Source: Purshia tridentata
Lineage: Eukaryota; Streptophyta; Magnoliopsida; Rosales; Rosaceae
Reading direction: 5' to 3'
Length of the DNA: 64,000 nucleotides
Assembly: GCA_003254885.1 (NCBI GenBank)
Contig: QANT01006779.1
Location: 113,096-177,095 of the forward strand
This document shows, piece by piece, positions 1 through 10,499 of this stretch. The translations under genes were made by a program, and so were the position numbers. Each line of letters begins with the position of its first letter. Position 1 is the stretch's first letter. The notes beneath the pieces are model-generated. The model had not been told where the DNA came from. It saw only the letters and a program-made list of their open reading frames with translations, and did no database searches.

Positions 1-232
1 TATATGGCACAAAATTAATTTTAAAGATTTAGCACTTTCCGTCTAACAAGAACATAATCACTCCCGAGATCAAACTGTAAGATAAATTTAGGCGAGCCTC
101 TTGTAATGCTGCCAACTTCTAGTTTTGGACACACTTTAGAGGGCGTCCAAGAAGACAGATGTTTCGAAAAGCCCAAACCAACAGATTATGCCTGTCCTCA
201 AGGCTTTCAAGCTCAGTTAATATAAGAAACAT

Positions 233-246
233 TTCAACTAAGATTG
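233..246 (-). terminator. snRNA 3'-end box of the U2 gene
   Basis: The minus strand reads CAATCTTAGTTGAA, which fits the plant snRNA 3' processing consensus CA(N)3-10AGTNNAA with N=5. It lies directly at the end of the U2 body. Confidence 0.85.
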
Positions 247-441
247 GAGGGTGCGCCAGGCCCGTGCTTTAGTGCAACGCTTGGGCGACGCTTGAGAGCC
301 CCAGTAGCAAGCTACTGTAGTGGGCCCTCCCCTTGTAAAAATTAATTTAATATCGTGTGGACCAATGACCCACATATCAGATATTAAACTGATAAGAACA
401 GATACTACACTTGATCTTAGCCAAAAGGCCGAGAAAGGTAT
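246..441 (-). ncRNA. U2: U2 spliceosomal snRNA gene, apparently complete
   Basis: U2 snRNA pairs with the intron branch point in the spliceosome. Read on the minus strand, the 5' end at 441 starts ATACCTTTCTCGGCC, followed by GGCTAAGATCAAGTGTAGTA with the branch-point-pairing GTAGTA. A U-rich Sm-type site (AATTAATTTTT) follows near 330-345, then GC-rich 3' stem-loops ending at about 246. The length of about 196 nt matches plant U2. A plant USE, a TATA box and a 3' box sit at the expected spacings (listed separately), so this looks functional rather than a pseudogene. It is divergent to the PPR gene at 603. The exact 3' end is inferred from the 3' box. Confidence 0.93.
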
Positions 442-466
442 GATTTATTCAGCGACTGGCTTCTTC

Positions 467-473
467 TTTTATA
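467..473 (-). promoter_or_regulatory. TATA box of the U2 gene
   Basis: The minus strand reads TATAAAA, 26-32 bp upstream of the U2 5' end at 441. With the USE it makes the standard two-element plant snRNA promoter. Confidence 0.85.
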
Positions 474-506
474 ACCCACCCAGCCTTCCCTCTTATACAA
501 TATTTC

Positions 507-517
507 CGATGTGGGAC
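507..517 (-). promoter_or_regulatory. USE of the U2 gene
   Basis: The minus strand reads GTCCCACATCG, an exact match to the plant snRNA upstream sequence element RTCCCACATCG. It is centred about 70 bp upstream of the U2 start. The 33 bp between it and the TATA box is the spacing known for Pol II-type plant snRNA genes; Pol III types are about 10 bp shorter. Confidence 0.92.
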
Positions 518-602
518 AAAACACGCAAACACATGACTCTCTCATCTTTCCTTCTTCTGCGTTAAGCCAACTGCACCATACTGTTCTCCATCTCCTAACC
601 AA

Positions 603-3245
603 ATGCTCAGGTACTTCCGGCGCAGATCACTCCACGTGTCCCGAACCCTCCACTGGAAGCTCAAGGACGAGTACAAGCTGACCCAACCCGAATTACACGA
701 CCGCATTGCCCGCCTCCTCGTCCTCCAACGCTACGATGCCCTTACCAATCTCTCCTTTGAGTTCTCCGACCAACTCCTCAACACCGTCCTCCGAAAACTG
801 AAGCTGAACCCTAGCGCCTGCTTAGCCCTTTTCAAATTGGCCTCAAAGCAACAGAAGTTTAGGCCCAACCTCAAGTCTTATTGTATAATTGTTCATATAT
901 TGGCCAGAGCTCGAATGTACGATCAAACCAAAGCGTATTTGAATGAATTGGTCACTCTCTGCCAGAATGACTATCCAGTTTTTGTGGTCTGGGATCAGCT
1001 TGTTCGGGTTTATAGCGAATTTACGTTTTCGCCTACGGTTTTCGATATGATTCTCAAGGCGTTTGCTGAAAAAGGCATGACAAAGTGTGCATTGCATGTG
1101 TTTGATAATATGTGCAAGTGCTATCGCTTTCCGAGTTTAAGGTCTTGTAATTCTTTGTTGAGAAGTTTGGTCAGAAACGGTGAAAGTCACATCGCATTGC
1201 TTGTTTATGAGCAGATAGTTAGGTTCGGGATCGTTCCTGATGTTTATACATGTTCGATCATGGTGAGCGCGTATTGTAAGGCGGGGAGACTGAGTAGAGC
1301 TGTAGAGTTTGTGAAACAAATGGAAAGTTTGGGTTTTGAATTGAATGTAGTGACTTACAATAATTTGATTGATGGGTATGTTAGTTTGGGAGATGTTGAA
1401 GGTGCCCAATTGGTGTTGAGGTTGATGTCTGAAAGGGGAATTAAGAGGAATGTGGTTAGTTATACGCTGTTGATTAAGGGTTATTGCAAGCAGTGTAAGA
1501 TGGAGGAAGCGGAGAAGGTGCTTCGGGATGTGAAGGAGGAGGAGTGTGTGGTTGTGGATGAGTTTGCTTATGGTGTGTTGTTAGATGGATACTGTAATGC
1601 TGGCAGAATCAATGACGCGATTAGGATTCAGGATGAGATATTGAGGATAGGGATAAAAATGAATAATATCATTTGCAACTCCTTGATCAATGGGTACTGT
1701 AAGCTAGGTCAAGTTGGTGAAGCAGAGGGAGTGTTAATGCGTATGAGATATTGGAACTTAAAGCCAGATTCTTATAGCTACAATACCCTCATGGATGGTT
1801 ACTGTAGGAAAGGTCAGACGATTGAGGCGTTGAAGCTTTTTGATGAGATGCTGCAGGGAGGAATCGATCACACTGTTGTAACTTATAATACTCTTCTCAA
1901 GGCTTTATGTCAAGCAGGTGCTTTTGATAATGCTTTGCACATTTGGAATTTAATGTTGAAAAGAGGATTGGCTCCTGACGAGGTTAGCTATTGTTCTCTC
2001 CTTGATGGATTCTTTAAGAAGGAAGATCTTGATGGGGCTACATCTCTGTGGAAAGATATTTTAGCAAAAGGTTTTACCAAGAGCAGGTATTCTTTCAATA
2101 CAATGATTAATGGGTTATGCAAGATGGGAAAATTGGTTGAAGCGGAGGAGATTTTCAACAAGATGAAGGAGCTAGGATGCTTACCTGATGAGATAACTTA
2201 TAGAACCCTGAGTGATGGGTATTGTAAAGTTGGGAATGTTGAAGAAGCTTTCAAAGTTAAAAGTTTGATGGAAAGCCAGGCAATATTTCCTACCATTGAA
2301 ATGTACAATTCTCTCATCGATGGTGTTTTTATGTCTAGGAAATTAAGTGAAGTGATGGATCTTCTTGCTGAGATGCAAGCAAGGGGCGTATCCCCGACTG
2401 TTGTTACGTATGGAACCCTGATCACTGGTTGGTGCGACAAAGGGATGGTGGATAAAGCTTTTAGTACATATTTTGAGATGGTTGACAAAGGGTTCTCCAC
2501 CAATTTAATTATATGCAGCAAAGTTGTTAGCACTCTGTATCGGCTTGGTAGGATTGATGAAGCAAGTATTCTGTTGCAGAAGTTAGTGGATTTTGATCTT
2601 TTTTCAGATTGTCAATGTCTTTTGAAGCCTTGCAAAGTTGGTATTAGACATCTACAAATTCAGAAATTTGCAGATTCTCTTGATGGAACTGCTAAAAGTT
2701 TCTCTCTGCCCAACAATGTTGTATACAATATTGCTATCTTGGGACTCTGCAAATCAGGGAAGGTTGCTGATGCAAGAAATTTTTTATCGGCTTTGTTGCT
2801 TAGAGGCTTTTCTCCAGACAATTTTACATATTGCACCCTAATACATGCTACTGCTGCTGGGGGTAATGTGAATGAAGCTTTCAACTTACGAGATGAAATG
2901 CTGAAAAGGCATCTTGTTCCTAATATTACCACATATAATGCTCTTTTAAATGGATTGTGCAAATCAGGAAATTTGGATCGAGCGCAGAGGCTATTCCATA
3001 AACTTTACCAGAAGGGGTTAGCTCCTAATGCTGTTACTTATAACACATTGGTTGATGGATACTGCAGAATTGGCAATACTGTTGAAGCCTTTAAATTTAA
3101 AGACAAGATGATTCGAGAAGGGATTACCCCCTCTATTATCACTTACTCTGCAGCTATCAATGGTCTTTCTAAGCAAGGAAATGGAAGAATCTACGAAGCT
3201 TTTGAGTCAAATAATCAAGGCGGGAGTGCAACAAAACCTTATTAA
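603..3245 (+). CDS. P-class pentatricopeptide repeat protein, 3' end frameshifted
   Basis: An 880-residue, intronless PPR protein. PPR proteins bind organellar RNA and act in its processing, stability or translation. The N-terminus MLRYFRRRSLHVSRT is Arg/Ser-rich and looks like a mitochondrial presequence. From about residue 150 there are roughly 20 tandem 35-residue P-type motifs (recurrent VVTYNTLLKALCQAG, VTYNTLVDGYCRIG) with no E, E+ or DYW tail. It resembles the At1g19290 type from memory. The 3' end is odd. After residue 860 (KQGN, 3180-3182) the frame runs into GRIYEAFESN, unlike a PPR. Starting at 3181 the next frame instead continues MEESTKLLSQIIKAG, a good PPR helix, to a stop at 3274-3276. 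This suggests loss of about two bases near 3180. The last motif is therefore broken, or there is a sequencing error. The ATG at 603 is about 90 bp beyond the U2 USE. Confidence 0.9.
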   Translation: MLRYFRRRSLHVSRTLHWKLKDEYKLTQPELHDRIARLLVLQRYDALTNLSFEFSDQLLNTVLRKLKLNPSACLALFKLASKQQKFRPNLKSYCIIVHILARARMYDQTKAYLNELVTLCQNDYPVFVVWDQLVRVYSEFTFSPTVFDMILKAFAEKGMTKCALHVFDNMCKCYRFPSLRSCNSLLRSLVRNGESHIALLVYEQIVRFGIVPDVYTCSIMVSAYCKAGRLSRAVEFVKQMESLGFELNVVTYNNLIDGYVSLGDVEGAQLVLRLMSERGIKRNVVSYTLLIKGYCKQCKMEEAEKVLRDVKEEECVVVDEFAYGVLLDGYCNAGRINDAIRIQDEILRIGIKMNNIICNSLINGYCKLGQVGEAEGVLMRMRYWNLKPDSYSYNTLMDGYCRKGQTIEALKLFDEMLQGGIDHTVVTYNTLLKALCQAGAFDNALHIWNLMLKRGLAPDEVSYCSLLDGFFKKEDLDGATSLWKDILAKGFTKSRYSFNTMINGLCKMGKLVEAEEIFNKMKELGCLPDEITYRTLSDGYCKVGNVEEAFKVKSLMESQAIFPTIEMYNSLIDGVFMSRKLSEVMDLLAEMQARGVSPTVVTYGTLITGWCDKGMVDKAFSTYFEMVDKGFSTNLIICSKVVSTLYRLGRIDEASILLQKLVDFDLFSDCQCLLKPCKVGIRHLQIQKFADSLDGTAKSFSLPNNVVYNIAILGLCKSGKVADARNFLSALLLRGFSPDNFTYCTLIHATAAGGNVNEAFNLRDEMLKRHLVPNITTYNALLNGLCKSGNLDRAQRLFHKLYQKGLAPNAVTYNTLVDGYCRIGNTVEAFKFKDKMIREGITPSIITYSAAINGLSKQGNGRIYEAFESNNQGGSATKPY

Positions 3246-3276
3246 TGACGAACTCCAGTTTGGTTCAAGACATTAA

Positions 3277-3665
3277 AGGACTGCCTGAAACATATTACCT
3301 GTCTGAAGCCGTGAGTTCATGCAATCTCAGTGAAGGAAGAATTTGTTGGGATCTAAGGAATGACCTTGAGTTAGGCCACGACCATGTGTTATTGAGTGTG
3401 CATCCTTTTATGCATTCATTTTTGGAGTTGCGATCACTACACTAAGGACGCCCATTTGCTCTTTCAATGTATTCTTGAGCCAAGTTGTAATTGACTATGA
3501 GCAGATAACATATTACGCATTATGGGGTCGCTCCGCAAGATTTTTCGAATGTTTTAGCTGCAAAATAATGGAAGAACATTGTCATGCGAGCTACAAAGAG
3601 GAATAGAGAATCCAAATTAAGTGAGTTATAAATATTTATTTTCCATTAGAACTTTGTAAAAAAAA
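3277..3665. other. Spacer between the PPR gene and the DA1 relic
   Basis: About 390 bp. A 66-codon open frame from 3245 to 3445 overlaps its start. That frame begins with residues vaguely like a PPR helix (SSLVQDIKGL) and may be decayed PPR 3' coding sequence. The rest probably includes the PPR 3' UTR. No other gene seen. Confidence 0.5.
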
Positions 3666-3956
3666 ATGGGGTGGGATTCTCAAGAAGAGGAAGAACTGCT
3701 TGGCAGAGCTATACAAGAAAGTCAGAATGTGGACTCTCCTCCTCAACAGGGAAATGGCAATACATATCAACCTATCCCAATTTACTACGCAATGGGAATC
3801 CAGGTATATGATTATCCAATTGAAAACTGTACTCTCTAATTTATCTAGTTATTCCCTTGGCGCTGCCTTAGTGCTTACTGCTTAATTTTCCCATGAATTT
3901 ATGGAAGGATCTCTTTCAACTATCAATTGTTATGATATGATGCAATCTCATTTTTC

Positions 3957-4004
3957 ACCTTTTTCTATAGTTTTTTTTTTTTTTAATCAGACCTTTTTCT
4001 CTAG
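3957..4004 (-). mobile_element. Mini poly(A) retroinsertion with 14-bp target duplication
   Basis: ACCTTTTTCTATAG (3957-3970) and ACCTTTTTCTCTAG (3991-4004) match at 13 of 14 positions. They flank a 20-base insert that on the minus strand reads CTGATT followed by a poly(A) run. One of the family described in the findings. Confidence 0.55.
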
Positions 4005-4414
4005 GTTTTGATGCCTTAGTTTTATCAATCCTTACCCCTCTTTCTTATACCTAGAATCTCTATTTTATGTTTCCATAAGCTGATTATGCTTTGGTATTAT
4101 AAATTTACGGCTATGGTAAGAACCTGGATATGTGACTGCTGCCACTCATTGAATTTTAATTTTATGTGAAGTTCTGCCAAAAAAATAAATTTTATATGTC
4201 AAGTAGTGGATATCAGTGAGGAAGATAAATATGTATACATCGCAATATCAAAATCGTTGATATTGATGTACTTGGTAGGTTTCAGAGGCCTCCTTGCACC
4301 TGTGTTTGAGCTTTGATATGATGCTAATGTTTTTAAAATACTAGAATTTAGAGATAACAGACTAATCATCTTTTCCTTCGAGTATATTATCCATTGTTAG
4401 TTGAAATATGTTTG

Positions 4415-5050
4415 ACGGTGTTGAACCGTAAAAATTTAAAAAAAGAAGAAGATAAAGACACAACCCCACATTGGAGTGTCCAAATGAAGTTAAATAAAGA
4501 TAGAGGAAATCTTATCAGAATATTTTATCTGATCACTATTTAAATTTGAATTTTGGATGATCACATCCTCATCTCCTTAGACCTTTGGAGGTTTCTATAA
4601 ATAGAGCATGAAAGGGCCAGAAAGAGAGGAGAGGGAAATAAACACCGAAAGGCTGCAAAGGGAAAGAGAGGACAAAGAAGAGGGCAAAAGGATGAAGAAG
4701 TGGAGAGCAGAGAAAAAGGAAAAGTTTTACAGAAAAAACCATTGCTGCTGTTCAAGTTCAAGGTAGAGCTCGTGACAAGTTGTTCTCTTCGAATAGGGGA
4801 GTTCTGATCTGAACTCCCCACAAAAGTTGATCTCTTCAAATGAGAGAGTTCTGATTTGAACTCGCCACAAAGTTGTTCTCCTCAAATAGGGGAGTTCTGG
4901 TCTGAACTCCCTATAAAAATCATGTTCTCCTTGATATGGGGTTCCAATTAATCCTAACCCCTCAACAAATCATTCGACAACAACAAAATCCTATTTTCTG
5001 AGCCAACAAAGAAAGCAATTAAATATAAAGCAATGCCCGTGAGCATTACA
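4415..5050 (+). repeat. LTR-like repeat block, boundaries unclear
   Basis: The block has a TATA box (TTTCTATAAATAGAG near 4590) followed by a purine-rich leader and the tandem palindromes at 4779-4919. This recalls the promoter-leader region of an LTR, perhaps a solo LTR inserted in the DA1 relic. I could not fix TG...CA ends, a target duplication or a primer-binding site, and there is no gag/pol coding. It could also be another transcribed repeat. Confidence 0.35.
4779..4919 (+). repeat. Three tandem copies of a 46-47 bp palindromic unit
   Basis: Copies start at 4779, 4826 and 4872. Each begins GTTG(T/A)TCTC, then a variant of TTCAAATAGGGGAG, then a near-perfect inverted repeat GAGTTCTGATCTGAACTC, then CCACAAA or a variant. 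A decayed fourth copy may start near 4923 (TGTTCTCCTTGATATGGGG). Each unit could form a hairpin with a 6-base GAGTTC/GAACTC stem around a 6-base loop. Confidence 0.85.
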
Positions 5051-5699
5051 TTTCTAAATTGGTTGTCCGAGAACAACATTTGGATTTTTATATGAATCCT
5101 CTCACGTTGATGCTTATGGGCAGCAACCTGGATTCATTACAAATCCATTCAAAATTATCGCTCTCGGGCATCAATCTAAGTTACAAAAAAGAGAGAAGGG
5201 AGAACAAGTGGCAAAAAGCCATGAAATACAACCTCCTAATGTTTGCCGCACTCTGAGAATTGGCACAAAGCCTAGTTGCCGTGTGATACTTAAGTTGTGG
5301 TCCAACTCCATCAAACTATTGAACTGTGGTCAGAGAGCAACAAATATCATTCCAAGGCCTTAATATAAGTTGTAGCAAATTAAAATGGTGTCTATGCTTT
5401 ACTCTTGCTGCTAAGCAAAAAGTTCCAGATTTAGTCTTATTGAAGGCTAGGAATTCCATGGCTTTCTTTTGTTTTTACACAAAGAACCAAGCAAAGGTCA
5501 TCAAAGCTAGTGTGCACCTCCAAAATCTCACCAGCTAGGCCTACAAGAAAGCAGACGACGATCTCTATTGCATTTAATGTGACTTAGCTTATATACATAT
5601 ATGTGCCAAGTATCAAACAGTGAGCAATTAAATGGGCATGGTTTCATAGCTAACATGCCTAAATAATCGGTTACAACTTCAATGGTGTAATTTTCCTCA

Positions 5700-6380
5700 C
5701 CATTGCCCATTAAAAAAAAATTAAACTGTATCAGTTAATAAATAATTGATACAAAATATTTAGTGGGCACAAAACCAAATTTATGTTCGTCCGTTATAAA
5801 AAATAAACATGTCATTTAACAAATAAATGACACTAAAATATTAATGGGCACATTCCTTCAAATCCAAGTTCCAAATTCTAAATTCACTCTCTCTCAAATG
5901 GTACAAAACCACCTCTTTTAGTTGGTACCGAACCAATTTTCCAAAATGGCACAAAGCCAACCAAATTTAAGGATATGTAGGCAACCTACTCATATTTAGG
6001 TGCAACTGCAATCAAATCAAATCTATCCAAATCTATCTAAACTCCCAAATCGAATCCTTGGTTCAACTCAACCAAATTCATCAAACAGTTACTCAAATCA
6101 ATTCCAATTTTCCGATGAGTCATTCACTCATTGGAGATCCCAAATCCAAACACTCACACATCTCAGTAAATGATTTCAGTTTCGTCATACTTGGAATCAA
6201 AGGGTTTTCTCTTGTACCTTATACCAAGAAATTGTAATTAAGAGATGCACTCTATCTTGAATGGGTCCAATCCTAAATAATAAAACTCTATTTCCTAAAT
6301 GAGTAGAGTGAGATTATGTTGGGTAACAAATATAATTATTAATATAATAATTTGTCAAATTTTTCTTCAATAGACGGGTT
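5700..6380. repeat. Probable decayed retroelement DNA
   Basis: Recurrent short phrases (TGGCACAAAGCCAACC, GGTACAAAACCACC, GGGCACAAAACC) and GGATATGTAGGCAACCTACT at about 5970. The last resembles a motif I associate with plant Ty3/gypsy LTRs. No coding sequence or LTR pair could be defined. It lies directly upstream of the second DA1 remnant. Confidence 0.3.
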
Positions 6381-6500
6381 ACAATAAACCCTAATGATCT
6401 TATTGAATATATGACACATCCATTTTGGGACCAGAAATACTGCCCTTCTCATAAGCAATGATGTACTCCTCAGTTCTGCAGCTGCGAGGGAATGGAGGTC

Positions 6501-9500
6501 TGTGGGACTCAGCAATAATGATTCATGGGTACCAGACTACCAGTGGATGCAATACCAACCCCATCCCTTACCAGTATGTTCCACGTGAAAATATCCATAT
6601 AGTGGATTATAACTTCTGAATTCTGATACAATTAATATTGCAATTTGGCTAAAAGGGTCAGAAACACCCTTGGGCAAAGTAAAAGAGTGGTAGGAATTAC
6701 AATCCATTATCCGTCTGGCTTGGTAATTGGCAGTTTTTCTCATTTTATATATTCTTTCTATAAATTTCATAGCTATTGGACTCAATGAGATCCTTAAATG
6801 ATTTTAACTTTTTAGTAGAAATGGTTCCTCATGTGAACTTAAAAAACTTTAATTATTTGTTTAGTAGATTGGAGCATCCTCTGACCTCATGAATAGGTGT
6901 TTCATAAAGGCATAAATGCAGCATGACATCAGATCCATAATTTTCTTAATCAAGATAGAGAAAGCCATTGGACATCAAATTAGGACAGCTAATAGGTATA
7001 AAACTTCCCTCTCAAAGAAAATGGAAAGAAAGCCCTGCCGCATTTGTTTATTGGTATGGGGTATCCTTCATCTTGAAAACGTAGACTTACAGGCACCCTT
7101 CCCAAATTGACAGGCAGAAAAAGAAAGAACCATGTCCAACATCAGCATCCAGCGCTGCGTAGAAATATGGGAACACCTACATGTGATTTAAAGAAAGAAA
7201 TAAAGCTACGAGAAATATTGCAATGTAGTTTCAGGTCTGCCATTGAAGGCTTTCCAAAAACAGCATTTTGGGAGATGTTGGTATATGGGTAGGTAGGTGG
7301 TTTAAGTCTTTCAACTTCGTTTTGGTGAAGCAGCACGCGGTTATATACACACCCTCAATACCTCTTGTGACATGTCACATATTATTTTGCATACAATTAG
7401 ATCTGATTATTTTATTTTATTTTTATTTAAATCAAATATTAAAAAGAAAAAACTCTAGTTATCATAGATTAACCTTGAGAAAACTTTATACTTGAGTGAT
7501 TTATAGAGTGAATCCGAAATGAAACGTTTTTCTTGAGTATTTGAAATCAACCCTTATTAAAAATATGAAGAGCAGAATCACTTTGCAAGCAAAAATGTTA
7601 GGCACCTTTTAGCTGTGATTTGGAATAATCAATAATGCCATGGGATCATACTTTATGATACTAATTCATGGCAACACAAAGACATATGAAATTAATTGTC
7701 ACTATAGCTCTATTTCTGAAACGTCTTTGTAAACTTAGGTATCACCATTCACCACCACTTAATTATACATCTCCACAGACTTAAATGCAAGTCAAGCATG
7801 GCTAGAAGTACTACAAGTCTAGAAGTGGTTCTCAATTTCTCATAATATATGTCCTACACTAAGAATAAGAGATGGGGAAGAAAAGTAGTGGCTGAAAAAC
7901 ACAAAGCTGTGATTGTGCCAATGGGTTATTCATCTTCTGCTCGATGTTGAAAGAGCTATTTATTCATATATAGATGCGTTTTGTATCAGTAAACTCATGG
8001 TCATGATTGATCATTTTAATGTTTTATTAAGTAAGAACATTATGAAAATTCAATAATAGTTTTTTTTTTTTTTAACATGTTTTATATCTTATATATCTTG
8101 GATACTTTAAATTGAAGACAGCACCCTGAATTATTTTGTTGGTGCTTTTAGTGAACGCCCAACAGAATATTTAGACTGAAGGCAGCCCCAGTTATTTTGA
8201 TACATTGAAAGTGTATATAAAAATGAAAGAAGACAGTTTGATAGATACATTGATTATAGAAATTTAGAAGGCAGAGACAGACAAATCGAATAGCGCGTAC
8301 AATAAGAGATCTCTGCGCCGACTGCCGGAGTCGTTAGTTGCTTCCTTGGAAGAGCATGCAATTTCGGGAAGGAATTAAAACTGGGCTTAAATTTTGGTAG
8401 GGTAGGACCCACATATGTACGACCCTGTCCATGTACCCCTCCAAGCCGTACAGTATTAAACTTCTTATTCATATTAAGCATGAGGCATGCCGCGTGGTCA
8501 TTTTCTTACGACTTTCGCGACCTTCTTAATTGTCCTTTTCACCCTCTACCGACACTCCATTTACAATTTTTAAAATCTATTAAATTCAAAATGTTTTTTT
8601 TTTCATTTTAGTGAACAATTAAAATTGAAAAATAAAATAATATACGAGTTATTATGAATGAAGATCCTAGTCGTACAGATTGGCGTTTGAATGAGATATC
8701 CTGTATTTGACTAAAAAATTATAAATGTATATATGTGTAGTTCAATATTTGAAGCCACGATCAATGACAATTACTTTTCCATTTTTTATCAATAAAATTC
8801 TCAACTTGTTTTGTTACGTGTAATCAAATAAGTGATTAATCGACTGGTCAACCACATAATTGATTTGATTACAATTTATTCATTTGTTGAATGAGGTATT
8901 CATTTATCATAGTATTGTTGAATTGTCAAGGCACAAATCCAAATATTAAAAAAGAAAATACTGCAATTGGCAAAAATAATATAAAAGATATGGAATATTG
9001 AGAGAGGCAAGAAGTAGGTAGGGTAAGAAGAAAGAAAATGCCTATCTTCTTGTGCCTGCAGCTTCTATTTCTACAATCTACAAGCACTTTGTAAGCTTAA
9101 TTACGGTACCTTATATGCATGATGCATGCAACTTTTATCTTTTTCTTTTTATAAGTAATCCTCTTTTTCTCTACTTATTAGTAAATCTTAATTTGTCTGA
9201 ATTTTAAGTAATACGTATTAGCATCACAATTCTAGAACAATACAGAATTGGGTTGGGAGAACTTGTTTGGCAATTGCCAGATTGCTTGTATTTGAAAAAT
9301 ATATAATTCCTTTAGATCGACAGAGTAAATTTCTGATGCAAATTGTACGTTCCTTTGTAAACAATTTTTTATTATAGCTATTATACTCAGTTAATAACTA
9401 TTTTATTTTTGTTATAGCCTAGGAAACAAACTATTAATTAATTAACGGCAACCTAATACTTTTTTCTTTTTATTTAGTTAAAGTGGGCGAATAAGCTGGC

Positions 9501-10499
9501 AAATCTCTTTCCAGCTACTACTTTCACTTAAAGCAAACTACCTGAAAATGAAGAATACAATAATATCTGAATATATGTAATACTACATATTCAATTCAAT
9601 TATATGAAGCACTCAATAATGCAATCAGATAAATTAGCATAGCTAAACTTGAACTATTTCAAACACATTTAGATTAGTTAGAATCCTTCCCATTTTTTGT
9701 AATAAAAAAAAAAAAAGTTTGAAAATGGTTTAATAAGACAATAGCATAACATTGACGATGAGTCGATGACTGATATTGGTCAGTTGGAACTATATACACA
9801 ATCTTTTCAAATCTAGTGAAAGGCTTAGAGCTTCGAGTTTTGATGGTAATTAATATGATGTGACGTAATTAACCTAACGAATGAACTATAGCTTGGCATA
9901 CACCCTATACAGGTTAAATAGTCACCTCCTGTTCTGCATTCTGATAAAGAATCAAATGGAGAGAAACTTGAAAACCTGAATTTATTGCAACATAATATGT
10001 AAAACAGAAGTAAAGTAAAGACTAGAATCTTGAAATTATATATTAACATTCATTACTAATTGACAATCAAAATATCATGAATTAAGCCACCCAAAATAGC
10101 TCTTTTGCTATTCATCATGAATTACAGACTATGATACAATTATATATCACACACATATGATATATATGGGGGACAAATTCATGAATTAATAATCCATTAT
10201 TGTGTTTTGGGACTAATTATTTCCTTGTTATTTTTTTTTCCGCAAATTTGAGTACGTATGAGTAATTTTCCTGTGTCTGATACCTGTATAATCTACAAAC
10301 GTACAACATTACAAAACGAATCACCTTCCTTCTTCCCCCATCTTCAACTGAAATCCAAACCTGATGAGTAGGAGGCACAATTCAATGTCGGCGGCTTCAC
10401 AGCTACATTCAAAACGCACCGTTTTGTTCTACATTTGTCCGTCCAATATCGACTTGAGTTCACAGCTGGGTTCATTGAATCCAGTGTAATTCGATCCAT
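6501..10499. other. Intergenic, no gene supported
   Basis: About 4 kb of mostly AT-rich DNA. The first 150 bp may hold more decayed DA1 exon (MQYQP-like at about 6546). Short open frames at 6916-7292 and 8254-8481 show no recognisable domain. The last 200 bp are probably the 3' UTR of the GATL gene (-). Confidence 0.5.

Larger units (their letters stand above)
3666..6500 (+). pseudogene. Relic of a DA1/DAR-type (UIM-LIM peptidase family) gene
   Basis: DA1 is a ubiquitin-activated peptidase that limits seed and organ growth. Two exon remnants remain. At 3666-3803 the frame reads MGWDSQEEEELLGRAIQES, then SPPQQGNGNTYQPIPIYYAMG. This contains a ubiquitin-interacting motif (acidic run, then L-x-x-A-x-x-x-S) and the linker that precedes the LIM domain in DA1 proteins. 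It ends at a donor-like CAG|GTATAT. At 6381-6497 the frame reads NDLIEYMTHPFWDQKYCPSH, then KQ, an in-frame TGA (6459-6461), and CTPQFCSCEGME. This is the conserved second LIM-like zinc motif of DA1. The first LIM exon and the peptidase exons (HEMMHAWLRL type) were not found. About 2.5 kb of repeat-rich DNA separates the two remnants. From memory DA1 (At1g19270) lies next to the PPR gene At1g19290, which supports a relic in place. Family identification rests on remembered motifs. Confidence 0.72.

Noticed and set aside
5059-5362. Open frames considered as further DA1 exons
   Set aside because: No LIM cysteine pattern or DA1 peptidase motif is visible; left within the repeat-rich interval.
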